Position numbers and translations under genes: made by a program
Shown: positions 33,410 through 44,645 of the stretch, piece after piece
Position numbering within the stretch: position 1 is the stretch's first letter
How the letters are laid out: every line of letters starts with the position of its first letter
Notes under the pieces: model-generated
Databases searched by the model: none
Told to the model about the DNA's origin: nothing
Seen by the model: the letters and a program-made list of their open reading frames with translations, nothing else
Origin: Meconema thalassinum
Taxonomy: Eukaryota > Arthropoda > Insecta > Orthoptera > Tettigoniidae
Assembly (NCBI GenBank): GCA_946902985.2
Contig: OX336391.1
Coordinates: 73,571,947 to 73,635,946, forward strand
Direction: 5' to 3'
Length of the DNA stretch: 64,000 nt

Positions 33410-33890
33410 TTATTAATGTTATGCCCATATCCATAAACGTTGATTTACGAGATGATTATTCGTGAGCACCGTGGCTGTTTACCCGTTGTGAACGAACGAT
33501 CATCCAAGTACTCATTTCTCGTATATAGTCATCACGCGAACATAAATTCACATGCAAGGTCGTGGAACTTGGATCCACATTTTATTAGAAAAGGGGAGAT
33601 CCATCTGACTCCTCAAAGTGATAAATATTCCTGTCAGGGGAAGTTCAGGGAGGATTTTGTTTATTATTGTTTGTTTTATTCTTTTATGCACAAATTAGTT
33701 ATTAAATCTTGTTATTATCCTACGTTTTGTCTCCTTTCTTTCTTAGTTATAGTTTTCATCCTATAACCCTTGCCTCAGAAAAGCACGTAGTTTGGCGGAC
33801 GTAAACACCACACTATGAACTGAACGCGACCCCTTGATCTAAGATTCTTGCATAAAACACTGCTATTCTGAAGGGTTCATAGGTGAAAAC

Positions 33891-33910
33891 TGGCGCGGCC
33901 AACGTTGGGG
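33891..33910 (+). other. Primer-binding site of Gypsy-2
   Basis: TGGCGCGGCCAACGTTGGGG lies 11 bases after the 5' LTR end. The position and TGGCG start fit a tRNA primer site for minus-strand DNA synthesis. A leader of about 590 bases follows to the gag ATG. Confidence 0.7.
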
Positions 33911-34497
33911 CTATTCACTGTGGTGTAACGGGGAGATTACACATGTCAATAGTGGCGCATTTGAGTACAACTGGCATGCCGCAAGTGCAGGCAGATATGA
34001 CAGTATTTAATCACCGGGAAGTGATATTTTATTAAAAGTAGTTGAGGCGAAGTGGATACCGCCAAATGTGTGAAAGATAAATTAAAATCAGGAGTTTGCA
34101 AAGTAAAATACGGTTCACGTTGTTGTCTTTTAAATTAAAGTAAAATTAAGATGTGATACCGGGCGCCCAATGATAAAGTTAAAACTAGATTTGTGTAGAA
34201 AGTCAAACTCATGGAAATATTAGGAGGCTGTAGCCTAAAATGACAATTAATACTTTGTTAATTAGTCAGTGTTAATATCAGATCAGGATAACTGTTTAAT
34301 GACTAAATATGTGCTTGGGGTTAAAATTAAATTGAGTAAAACTAGAACTACTCAGAGATGAAATCGACTAATGGGATTAAAGGTAAAAATAAATGAACTG
34401 AGTAGGATAAAGAAATTAAATGTGCATTGGATTTATGTGCGTGTCAAAGGGCATTGGCGTATGCCATTTCCCATATGTCTCATATAAATTGTAAAAC

Positions 34498-37061
34498 ATG
34501 GCAACGGTGGCGCAGATCCAGGAGATCATTGAAAGTGCAGCGAGGAGAACTCAGGAATTGTTGGATACTAAATTAGCGGAACAAAGTGAATCGCTGAACA
34601 CGAAGTTATCTGAACAAATAAACACTAAATTATCAGAGCAGAGTCAATCTATAAACACTGGTATGTTAGAGCAAAGCGAAGCGTTGAATACTAAACTAGC
34701 AGAACAGAGTCAATCTATAAACACTAGTATTTCAGAACAAAGTGAGTCCATAAAGAAATTTGTCAGAGCAAAGTGAATCGCTAAAAATTAAACTGTCAGA
34801 ACAAAGTGAATCGCTAAATACGAAAATGTCAGAACAAAGTGAATCGCTAAATACTAAACTGTTAGAGAAAAGTGAATCGCTAAATACGAAAATGTTAGAG
34901 CAAAGTGAATCGCTAAATACTAAACTGTCAGAACAAAGTGAATCGCTAAATACTAAACTGTTAGAACAAAGTGAATCATTGCGGACACAGTTAAATAACA
35001 GTAGAATTGAGCAAAATGAATATCAGGCGGAACAAGCTAGGTTATTAAAGAGTGAAATTAATGACACGATAAATTCACAGTTAGAGGCGCAAAATAATAA
35101 AAACGCGAACCAATTAGCTTCGTTAACCGCAGAAATGAAAGAGCACACAAACCAACAGATGATATTACTGGCCCTTGATGTAAGCAAAAATAATGAGAAA
35201 CAATTAGAGCAGATTGCAAAAATGGAGAGTATTTTTGATAAAAAACTTAGCATTCTCGATGAAACGGTGTTAGCTAAATTAGAGCAGATCGAAATAGCAT
35301 GCACAATGAATACAAGCGAGGTCAAAATAGCTCAAGATAAGTTGGAAGGTCGATTTAAGGAGATGGAGAAAAGTGGCAGGGTCATTCAACAACAAATATC
35401 AGCAGTAGATGAGAACATATCAGGCATAATTAAAGATATGGACCGGCTCGAGATAAAATCAGCGGAACAGTGGAAAAGCCTAGAAACGGAACAAGAACAA
35501 TTTAAGAGTACATTAGACGAAAGGCTAAGCCAGATAGAAAATAATCAGGATGAAAATAAGGGCCAGATTGAAGAAAAAATAAGCACGATTAAAGAACAGA
35601 TCAGGAAAGATTGGAAGAAAATGAATATTGATTCTAGAGAGGAAAGATCCACTATTCTTAAAACAGTAGGCGAAAAACCACACGCGTATTCAAGCTTTGG
35701 AGCAAGAGGTAAAAAATAGACTTAAAGAGCAGGCAGACAGGATCATAAAAGCCGAACTTCGCTCATTAGAACAATCATCTATATTTAAAACGGGAGCATT
35801 GAAAGACAAGCAGGATGACTCACATAGTTCCCAACCCAGCATAGCAGGAAGTCAGACTCAAGCAGAGAGTCCGTTAACAACAAACACAGAAGGATTTCGC
35901 AAGAACGTAGATAGGAGCTCAACACCACAGGACGGTCATCAGCCCACACAACTTATTCAAGTAATTCGCTCAAATGACTACAAGCCGCAGAAATACACAG
36001 AAAATTCAGGGGTAACGCCTAAGGCCTTTATCAAAGAGATTGAAGACCACTTTAATGACACTGGGGTACCCGAAGCACGTAGATTGAGAATGATGGAGAG
36101 ATTTTTAGCAGGGAATGTTCTCACCTGGTTTTTAAGTTTCAAATATACATTTGGAACCATGTCAGACTTTAATTTAGCGTTTCTGCGCAAATACTGGTCT
36201 CCCGCCATACAACAGAGTTTAAGAATGGAGCTTTACTCTAGAAAATATCAAACTACCCAGCAGACAAAATACTCAGATTTCTTTAACATGCAAATGCTAA
36301 AATTTCGCGACCTAGATTACCCGTTAAACGAAGCAGATTTGGTGATGACAATAGCAAGGCAGATGCCAGTTAATGTACAGCAAGTACTAGTCGCAGCAAA
36401 CGTCAGTACGGCCCTACATGCAGAGCAGATATTACGGCAAATAGATGAGACCACATCTCATAGTCATCTTAGAGGAGGAAGACAACTGGAATTAGTCAAC
36501 ACTACAGAGGTCGTAAAAACAAAACAAGGAAATACTAAAACGCAGGGTACTAATACAAGCACCTCCACACCTAGGCGAAACCAGGAAGAAGAGGAAAACA
36601 GACCATATCAGCGCAACGAAAATCACTACAACAATAGATACCAGGGCAACAATAGATACCAACAGAGAGGATATCAACAATGGCGTGATAATCGAAGGAA
36701 TGACAGGCCTTATGGAAGATACGGTGATTACAATGCCAATCAACGATGGAAAGGAAGGAGAGATCAAAATCAAGGAGATCCACGTAACTATCGAGATGAC
36801 TGGGATGATACGCACGCTCAATCACAAAATTACTTAGAGGAGTTACACGCTAGACAAGGTGGAGAACTAGGAAGATGGGAAAAGGCCATTGGGAACAGAA
36901 AGAACCCAGATACACATATTGAGGAAGCTGGAAGTCTACTGAGACAAGAGGAATATCGAGGACATGAGCGACAGAAGGATGATGGGAGTCGAAATGGAGC
37001 TAAAAAAAATGTTAATTTTGGATCAAGGAGACAGCCTCAAAACACAACAGTCGGAAGTTGA
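34498..37061 (+). pseudogene. Gypsy-2 Gag: coiled coil, capsid and basic tail (frame breaks)
   Basis: It starts MATVAQIQEIIES at 34498. About thirteen 11-residue repeats of type EQSESLNTKL run to ~34990, followed by a further coiled coil to ~35690. The retrotransposon capsid domain lies at about 35990-36460 (TPKAFIKEIEDHF, WFLSFKYTF, FLRKYWSP, YSRKYQTT, FRDLDYPLNEADL). The tail is Arg/Asn/Gln/Tyr-rich and has no CCHC knuckle, so RNA binding is probably through this basic region. Two one-base breaks are seen, near 34755 (extra T in a T run) and near 35670-35690; otherwise open. Gag assembles the virus-like particle and packages RNA. The last ~98 bases overlap pol. Confidence 0.88.
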
Positions 37062-40000
37062 AGATGGATGGATAGTAGCGAACATACAAGAATGGATTGC
37101 TTTACCAGAAGACTGCCTGGAGGAGACGGTGAAACCACGGAACGATGAAATTAGGCAATTACCCATTATTTACGCAAGGATTGGTGGAATTAATATAACA
37201 TGTTTATTGGATACAGGGTCACAGATCAGTCTAGTATCGGAGGCCTTGGTTCGAGAGTTGGGACGGTCTCAGAATATTCCTGTAATTCCGGTACCACAGC
37301 TCAAAGTGAGGGGTGTTATTCCTGAACGCACCGTTACTTGTAAACGTCAGGCATACTTAGAGCTGAACATATTGGAACACACTTTTGGGCAAACATTCAT
37401 TATCATGGCAAAGATGAATTTCAATATAATTCTTGGTGCAAATTTCATTTGTGACTATCAAGCAGTGATAGATTTGCACAAGAATACAGTCAGTTTTAGA
37501 GAATATGAACAGCTGAAAAACGTGGGATTGCATATGGATGAAATCACTACCGGAAGAGATGTAAATTCTTGGGCATTGGAAGCAATATCAGAAGAGACGG
37601 AAGAGGAGGTACGAAAGGCGGAAGATAACATCGTAGAAGGGGCTGTTGTGGAACTAGATGAGGAGATAGAATCCCAGGAGATATGGTCTTTATTAACAGA
37701 AGGAGATAACAGTGATGCACAATTTGAAGAGTTACTACAGGAGCGGCTCAATGACATTCAACTTGGGGGTGAACACAGAAAACAGCTGGAAGAGATTTTA
37801 AGGAAGCACAAAACAGTATTTGATACAGTACCTGGGAAAATATTAAATTTCAAGTACTCTATGCAAGTCGAGGACTGGTCACCTTTCAAAAGCAGATTGT
37901 ACCCAATTCCTGAAAAGTATCGTGGTCAAGTTAAAATCATTATAGATGAGATGTTAGAAGCTGGAGTGATAAGGAAGACACCTACACCTTATCTAAATGC
38001 GATTTTGGCAGTCACAAAACCAAATGGATCTATTAGACTTTGTTTAGATGCCAGAAATCTCAACATGAGACTCATTTTTCCTGAGTATGACAGAGCGCCA
38101 ATTATCAGAGACGTATTAAAAGGCTTTAAAAACAAGAGCATTTATTCATCAGTCGACCTGACGAGCTCGTTCCACCATCTTGAATTGGATGAGAAGTCAC
38201 AGCTTCTAACTGGCTTCTTATTCGATAACCAGACATATTGTTTCGTCAGAATGCCTTTTGGAGTCAAAACAGCGGGCTGTGCTTTAATCCGAGCACTGGA
38301 CCGGAACCTAACCGAGGAAGTAAAGGAGATGACGGTGCGATACATTGACGACATTCTGTTGGCATCCGACAACATTGAAACTCACATGGAAAATTTAGAT
38401 AAAGTTTTGGGCAACTTGAATGCATCGAATTTCAAAGTAAACCTGAAGAAATCGCATTTCTTCAAGAGCGAGATCTTATATTTGGGTCACGTCATTGACA
38501 AGGAGGGAGTGAAGCCAAACCCAGCTAAGATTGAAGCGATAAAGAACTTCCCTACACCAACGAGAGTCAAGCACATTCGGGCTTTCTTAGGCGTAACGGG
38601 ATTCTTTAAAGAAAACTGTCCAGGTTATACAGAGACTGTAGCTCCAATGCAAGAAATGTTAAAGAAAAATAACAAATGGTCATGGAACGCGGAATGTGAG
38701 AAGGCATTCCAAGCAACAAAACAGCTATTGGAAAACTGCATTAAATTAGGCTATCCAGATTTCAAGCACAAATTTATAATCCAAGCGGATGCTTCACTAA
38801 TTGGGATAGGTGCTATGCTCTACCAAGAGGATCCAGCTAACCTGCAGCACAAAACATATTTGGCATTTGTCAGCCGGAAATTGCGTAAGCACGAGCGAAA
38901 TTATACTGTAACCGAGCTAGAATTGTTGGCCATCCTTCATGCGCTCCAACAATGGAAACGAATAATCTATGGTTACCCTATTGTTGTCAGAACTGACCAC
39001 AAGGCACTAACGTTCTTGTTTAAGACGTCAATGGCAAGCGAACGTGTGACACGTTGGTCTATATACATTCAGCAGTTCAGCATTGAAATTGAACATTGTC
39101 CAGGGAAGATGAACGTGATACCGGATGCACTCAGCAGGAACCCAGAGCCTGATAATGAAGAAACAGCGATGGTACAACACTTCGAGTTAACACCGAAGGA
39201 CCGGGAATTCTTGGAGGAGTTACGTGAGATACAGCGAGAACAGGAAGCGGAACCATGGATGATGCTATTAATTAAATACTTCAAAAAGCAACTACCTACA
39301 GGAACACCTGCATTTCGAGAAGCGAAAGCCAAAGAAGGAAGATATGTTTATGTCAACAATTTGCTGCACAAATGGGTAGATAATGACCACACCAAGTTAC
39401 GCATATTAGTACCTGCATCGTTACAACGAGGATTGACATGGCATACGCACGAAAGTTACGGTCACGTGGGCTTAGACAGGTGCGAAGCAACAATAGGAGA
39501 GACATTTACATGGCCACGTATGAGAACAACTATATGTGACGTCATTACAACTTGTGACCCGTGTCAGAGAACAAAGCCAAATAATTATTTACTGAGGCAA
39601 TATCCTAGACCATTGCTACCTCAGAAACCATGTGAGCTACTGGCGATGGACTGTCTTGGTCCAATTCCGAAGGGAAGGAGAGGTTGCCGTCATTTGCTAG
39701 TGTGCATTGATGTATTTTCTAAGTTTGTAGTACTATGCCCTATTCAGAAAACAACATCGAAGCAGGTACTCAGTCGCATTCGTAATAGAGTTATTCCAAC
39801 CCTTGGAAAACCAGAGTTTATATTATCAGATCACGGCAGTTATTTCACAAGCGCCTTAATTCAAGAAAGGAATGGAAGACATGGGTATAAAACATGTTTT
39901 AAGCAGTATCCGACATGCCCAAGCTAATCCAAGCGAGAGAGTAATTAAATGTGTAACTGCATATTTGAGAATCTTCATTCCGAACGAACACCACAAATGG

Positions 40001-40456
40001 GTCGATAAAATTAAGGATGTAGAGACATGCATGAATTCTACCAGGCACGAGTCAACAGGACAAATCCCTATGGTCCTACACAAGAACGAGTATCCAGTAA
40101 GAACGTGGAAAAGCATCATTAACTGTCCACAAGATCCCATGATAGCACCAGACCTGCGAATTGAAAGAACGAGAGAATACATGAGAAAACAAGCAGACCG
40201 CAGATTACGGCGAGTAAGAAATAAGAGGTTCCACGGTGATCTTGAAGTCAACCAGCTCGTTTTGGTAAAACGACCTGCTACATCGGACCCAGAAAAGAAA
40301 ATCTTTAGTAAATTCTGCGAGAAATTCATAGGACCCTATTCTATCGTAAGAAACCTTGGAAATAATGCTTACAGAGTGAAAGAATTAAGCACAGGAACAA
40401 TGTCAGTTTACAACGCTGCCAACCTAAAAAAATATCGTCGAAGTGAACCATGGTAG
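36964..40456 (+). pseudogene. Gypsy-2 Pol: protease, RT, RNase H, integrase (one frame break)
   Basis: An open frame of 987 codons (36964-39927) is followed by 39872-40456 in another frame. The aspartic protease has LLDTGSQ at residues ~81-87. RT has RMPFGVKTAG and RYIDDILLAS (catalytic YIDD at ~460). RNase H has IQADAS at ~606, TELELLAI and RTDHKALTF. The integrase zinc site (H-x4-H ... C-x2-C, residues ~826-870) and core Asp residues in MDCLGP (~894) and LSDHGS (~955) are present. A one-base break near 39865 puts the last core Glu (NPSERV) in the second frame. The C-terminal region ends with an HPYxxxx-like chromodomain-free tail. Pol lies in the +1 frame relative to gag, and an A8 run sits at ~37003 in the overlap. 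Confidence 0.92.
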
Positions 40457-40800
40457 CGCCGAAATAATGACGCTGTTTGAATATACGGACGTCCAACTAT
40501 CAACAAAGTCAACGGGGAGCAGTTGAGTACGGCGCGTGATGAAGGAGGAAGTAGACTTGTTGTTAACAAACAGTAACGAGGCGAGTAAGGTGTTGCCGCA
40601 GGCATCAGAGCGTCACGCAAGATTGGAAAGGGGAAGATACAAGCAGGATATGAAAACGAGTAAATGCCATTGAAGACAGGAGCGCCTAGACCAAGTAAGA
40701 AAAAGGGGTGATTCTGGAATTAAAACAAATTGGCCTACGGAAGTATTGTAAAATTGTCGACTTTATTCCTAAGTTCGAAATTTTGTGAGTGGGAGAGTTG
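40457..40800 (+). other. Gypsy-2 3' untranslated stretch
   Basis: No env or other frame lies between the pol stop and the 3' LTR. A purine-rich TGAGTGGGAGAG at ~40785-40797 just before the LTR is the likely polypurine tract, weaker than that of Gypsy-1. Confidence 0.6.
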
Positions 40801-43476
40801 TGAACCCTTTACCCTATGTTGGTTAAATGATTCTACTTTTTATTTCTTCAATTAATAAATATTTCAACCAGCATCATGAAAGTAGCCAGACAGTGATGAG
40901 GAAATCTCAAGCATTTGTTGGAGACAGTAGGGACATACCTGCATCAGTTTAACAAAAGGCTAAGTACTTGAGCTATGAAAAGAAATAGCAGAGCGATGTA
41001 TCATAAGGACAGGTGTGGCTACCTCAATTTTAGAAGCGACGCGCGGTGAGACATGGTTCTGGTATGTTCATTGTGTTATTCGCGCCTAGAAGAAATATGA
41101 TGCAGTAACGTGAATGGCTGATGAAGAAAATAGACACTCCCAAGACGCCAAGATCTACTAGAAACCGCCAAATTACAGAAAATGGAGAACCAATGAGAAG
41201 AGAATGCCTACTTGCGCGCCAACTCCGGCTGGGGTACGCGGTGGCTAGTATTCACGCGGGAAATCGCCTAGACAAAATCTCTACGATCGATTCTAGGATT
41301 AATGGGCATATTCTTGACCTGTGCAATATTACGAGTTCAGTGATATTTATTTCATTCCTGTATCACAATTATTTCGAAATTTTTTTACATAAAATCCCCC
41401 TCCATCTAGACCCAAGGGCCAGTTCATTTATAAGTGTGTCGAAGAGCCAAGACATTGACTTTTATTTTATGTGTCGAGGACACGAGACTTTTATTTGGTG
41501 CGTCTACGGACGTAGACTTGTATTTTATGTGTCGAGGACACAAGATATTCATTGTAAAGTGTTAAACTCAGTGATAGTCATTGTACTATAGTTATAGGGA
41601 AAGTATCGTCGATAATTCGCCAACGAACAGTGACAGGGAATTTAGTACCTGAACAAGCGAATTTAGTAGACAGACATAAAGTGTATAATAACCTAATTTT
41701 TGTATCAGCGCAAGGATGACATCGATGAATGCAGAGGAAGTGTGGAATTCTCAACAGTCCGTCCAGATGGCTGCTATGAGATAAAGAAGCATCCAGTTGG
41801 GGAATGGCGTCTGATGTTCTTTGACGGGTGACTACAAAAAGAGATGAGTACGAAATAATATTTTATTATTTATTAAATTAACTTATGGTTTATGGGACAT
41901 ATTTTTTGTAAATACTTTGCTTGTGTGATTAATGTAGTATATTTAGTTTTGATCTGACACATTTTTGTTTGGAAGCAGCTCGCACAATTGTAGTTTTTGG
42001 AAGGTTCTTTTCTTTGTGTTGTGTTAACTAACGTATCTATGTGAACGGCCGTGTTCGCCTATGCTATGAAGTGCGGTTAAAAACGTCTCTCGGAGATATG
42101 TCGTGTTTCAGAAGTAGGACTGAATTAATATAATTATATAGTAGATTGGAGGGTAATTAAATTTTGTTGAGATTTATTATTGATCAGATTCAGTGTGATT
42201 ATTGCCTTTGGAGCAATGTAATTTGTGACGAAGAGTATTCTGCTCTATCGTAGGTTTTAAATATTGTGTTAAATGTTTGCGAGCTCTAATTCAGCAGACC
42301 CGCGTGAAAGGCGTTATGTCAGTCCCAGATGTGTGTATTGTGAGTATATTTTGGTGGTATTACAAGCGGGAACTTCAGCAGAGACTGATTTCTGTCAGCT
42401 TGGTGCCAGATTCATATTGTATCCTTGCGAGGACAATTATGGATATGTGATTATTGTCTGACCATATGTTGAGTTGGAGGAGATGTTAGCTGCTGTTGAT
42501 TCCTTGAGATAACAGTCCAGCTGGTCGGCTATTTATATACACTGGAAGGGGGACATGACTGGTATTATGGAAAGGGTGAGTTGTGGTCACAAGGGCTGGC
42601 TGAGTTTCGCAAGCAAGCTCATTAAAGTGGAGTGCACGTCTGGCTCCCAATTACTTGAAAATAAATATAAATGTGAGAAACTGATCAATGGTAAAATTGT
42701 TTAAATAAATGGGAGTTGCCTACGAAACACGATAACCTTCGAAGCGTTTCCTTAACATGCAAGTTTTGTTAATATAAAGTAATCTTAACCACTCAGGTTG
42801 TTTGTTGTTGTTGGTTTATTCTATGTTTATTTTCCATGTCAGTGACCCGTGAATCACGTGCGGCGCTGTTTTTCCTTGTTGTTGAGTATCTGGCCATTGT
42901 GGCAGCTCATTTGGTTAAGTGTGTCACCACACTAATAAGGGTCTCAGTGAGATGCCTGTAAATAGTAGAGTTGTAATATGTGTGTCAGAATTAGATTTAA
43001 GGATTTTTATTAATGTTATGCCCATATCCATAAACGTTGATTTACGAGATGATTATTCGTGAGCACCGTGGCTGTTAACCCGTTGTTAACGAACGATCAT
43101 CCAAGTACTCATTTCTCGTATATAGTCATCACGCGAACATAAATTCACATGCAAGGTCGTGGAACTTGGATCCACATTTTATTAGAAAAGGGGAGATCCA
43201 TCTGACTCCTCAAAGTGATAAATATTCCTGTCAGGGGAAGTTCAGGGAGGATTTTGTTTATTATTGTTTGTTTTATTCTTTTATGCACAAATTAGTTATT
43301 AAATCTTGTTATTATCCTACGTTTTGTCTCCTTTCTTTCTTAGTTATAGTTTTCATCCTATAACCCTTGCCTCAGAAAAGCACGTAGTTTGGCGGACGTA
43401 AACACCACACTATGAACTGAACGCGACCCCTTGATCTAAGATTCTTGCATAAAACACTGCTATTCTGAAGGGTTCA
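40801..43476 (+). repeat. 3' LTR of Gypsy-2
   Basis: 2676 bp, TGAACCCTT...AAGGGTTCA, uninterrupted. It shows the empty site for HINE3 at 43002-43016 and serves as reference for the 5' LTR. Confidence 0.95.
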
Positions 43477-43480
43477 GTAG

Positions 43481-44632
43481 GACAACAACTGAAGAAGATT
43501 ATCACAGAGATAGAAGAGAAAGAGAAAATAGAACTAGAAGATTATGGGAATCATGCTAGAAGAAATATTCTAGAAGCAGAAGAAAGACAAGTCAGACCAG
43601 AAGAAAGAGTATTCAGGTTAACTGAAGGTCTAGAAGAAAGAAGTAAAGAGCCCGAAAGAGATGCTATAGATTTTCGGTCTAGTCTTCAGGATTCTCAACC
43701 TAGGAACGTGACAGTGATCAGAAACTTTGAAGATAAACCTAGAAAATTTAGCAACCTTGATAGTTTCACACCTATAGAGTATGTTAGAAACCTCAAAGCT
43801 TAATTTATCGAAGCTCATATTCCTCGCGAGAGAGAGATGAAGATAGTAGAGCGTTATTTATCAGATGGGCCTCTTGAATGGTTCATGGCTTTCAGGTACA
43901 CATTTGTACACTTTGAAGAGTTCTCAGAAGCCCTGATAAAACGTTTTTGGTCAATCGAGGCGCAGAAAAGTTTACGCGCAGAAGCATACTCCAGAAAATA
44001 CTCGGGTACGTTACCCACACGTTACGCCGACTTCTTCAGAAGTCAACTCGCCCATCTTAGATTTCTTCAGCCCCCTATGTCAACGGCACAGCTAATAGAT
44101 GCGGTAGCTAGGATGCTTCCAGTAGAGGTCAGACGTCTTATTATCTCGTCAGAGATAAGTGATTTAGCTAGCATGGGTGAGTTGCTCAGAAAACTGGATA
44201 CACGAGCCCAATGTAGTGTCTAGAAATCACAGACAAGAATACAAGGACAGAAATACTGTATATCTTGACCAGACCCAGCAAACTGAAAGTCCGAAAGTAC
44301 AGGAGAAAGGAAATATAGGTCCAGAACGTAATACCTATTTTCGAGACAGGAGACCGGAGCCCAGATACAAGAGATTCCGTGGAGGTCGTCCTTATCAGCA
44401 GACCCATAACAATGAAAACCGTAGGAGTGGTTATTACCATAACAACAATAACTACAGGTATAATAATAACCGTTATTACAATCGGAATAATCAGAATAAT
44501 CAGGGATTTAACCGATATAAAAACTCCCAAGGTGAAGTTTTCACGAAAGAAAAATATGACGAACGTCATAGAGAAGGAAAGGAATATCTCAAGGAGATGA
44601 GAGAAAAAGAAAATGGAAACGGAGGTGAATAG
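43481..44632 (+). pseudogene. Gypsy-1 Gag, capsid and basic tail
   Basis: This continues the gag interrupted at 29790. A charged coiled segment leads into the capsid domain: YVRNLKA, a TAA stop at 43801, then EWFMAFRYTF, LIKRFWSIEA, YSRKYSGTLP, LRFLQPPMST and MGELLRKLDT to 44223. After a frameshift the Asn/Arg/Tyr-rich tail runs 44177-44632. The domain order equals that of Gypsy-2, and the capsid blocks are clearly related though diverged. Confidence 0.88.
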
Positions 44633-44645
44633 AACTTGAGTATAG

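Larger units (their letters stand above)
29791..33879 (+). repeat. 5' LTR of Gypsy-2 with HINE3 insert
   Basis: 4089 bp, of which 32000-33409 is HINE3. The rest matches 40801-43476 almost base for base. It contains a 156-codon frame (30111-30581, same in the 3' LTR at 41121-41591) and a 62-codon frame (31263-31451, also in the 3' LTR). Near-identity of the LTRs means this conservation says nothing about selection. Confidence 0.95.
29791..43476 (+). mobile_element. Gypsy-2: young, nearly complete Ty3/Gypsy retrotransposon
   Basis: The LTRs, 29791-33879 and 40801-43476, both start TGAACCCTT and end AAGGGTTCA (perfect 9-bp inverted repeat). The 4-bp duplication GTAG is at 29787-29790 and 43477-43480. 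A primer site is at 33891, gag at 34498-37061 and pol at 36964-40456 with protease, RT, RNase H, integrase order. There is no env frame. The LTRs differ by about six bases over 2676 by eye (HINE3 set aside). It is inserted in the gag of Gypsy-1 in the same orientation. A few single-base frame breaks in gag and pol are the only visible damage. Confidence 0.95.

Noticed and set aside
40457..40800. Search for an env gene in Gypsy-2
   Set aside because: Only about 340 bases lie between pol and the LTR, with no signal peptide or membrane frame. Gypsy-1 likewise has none.
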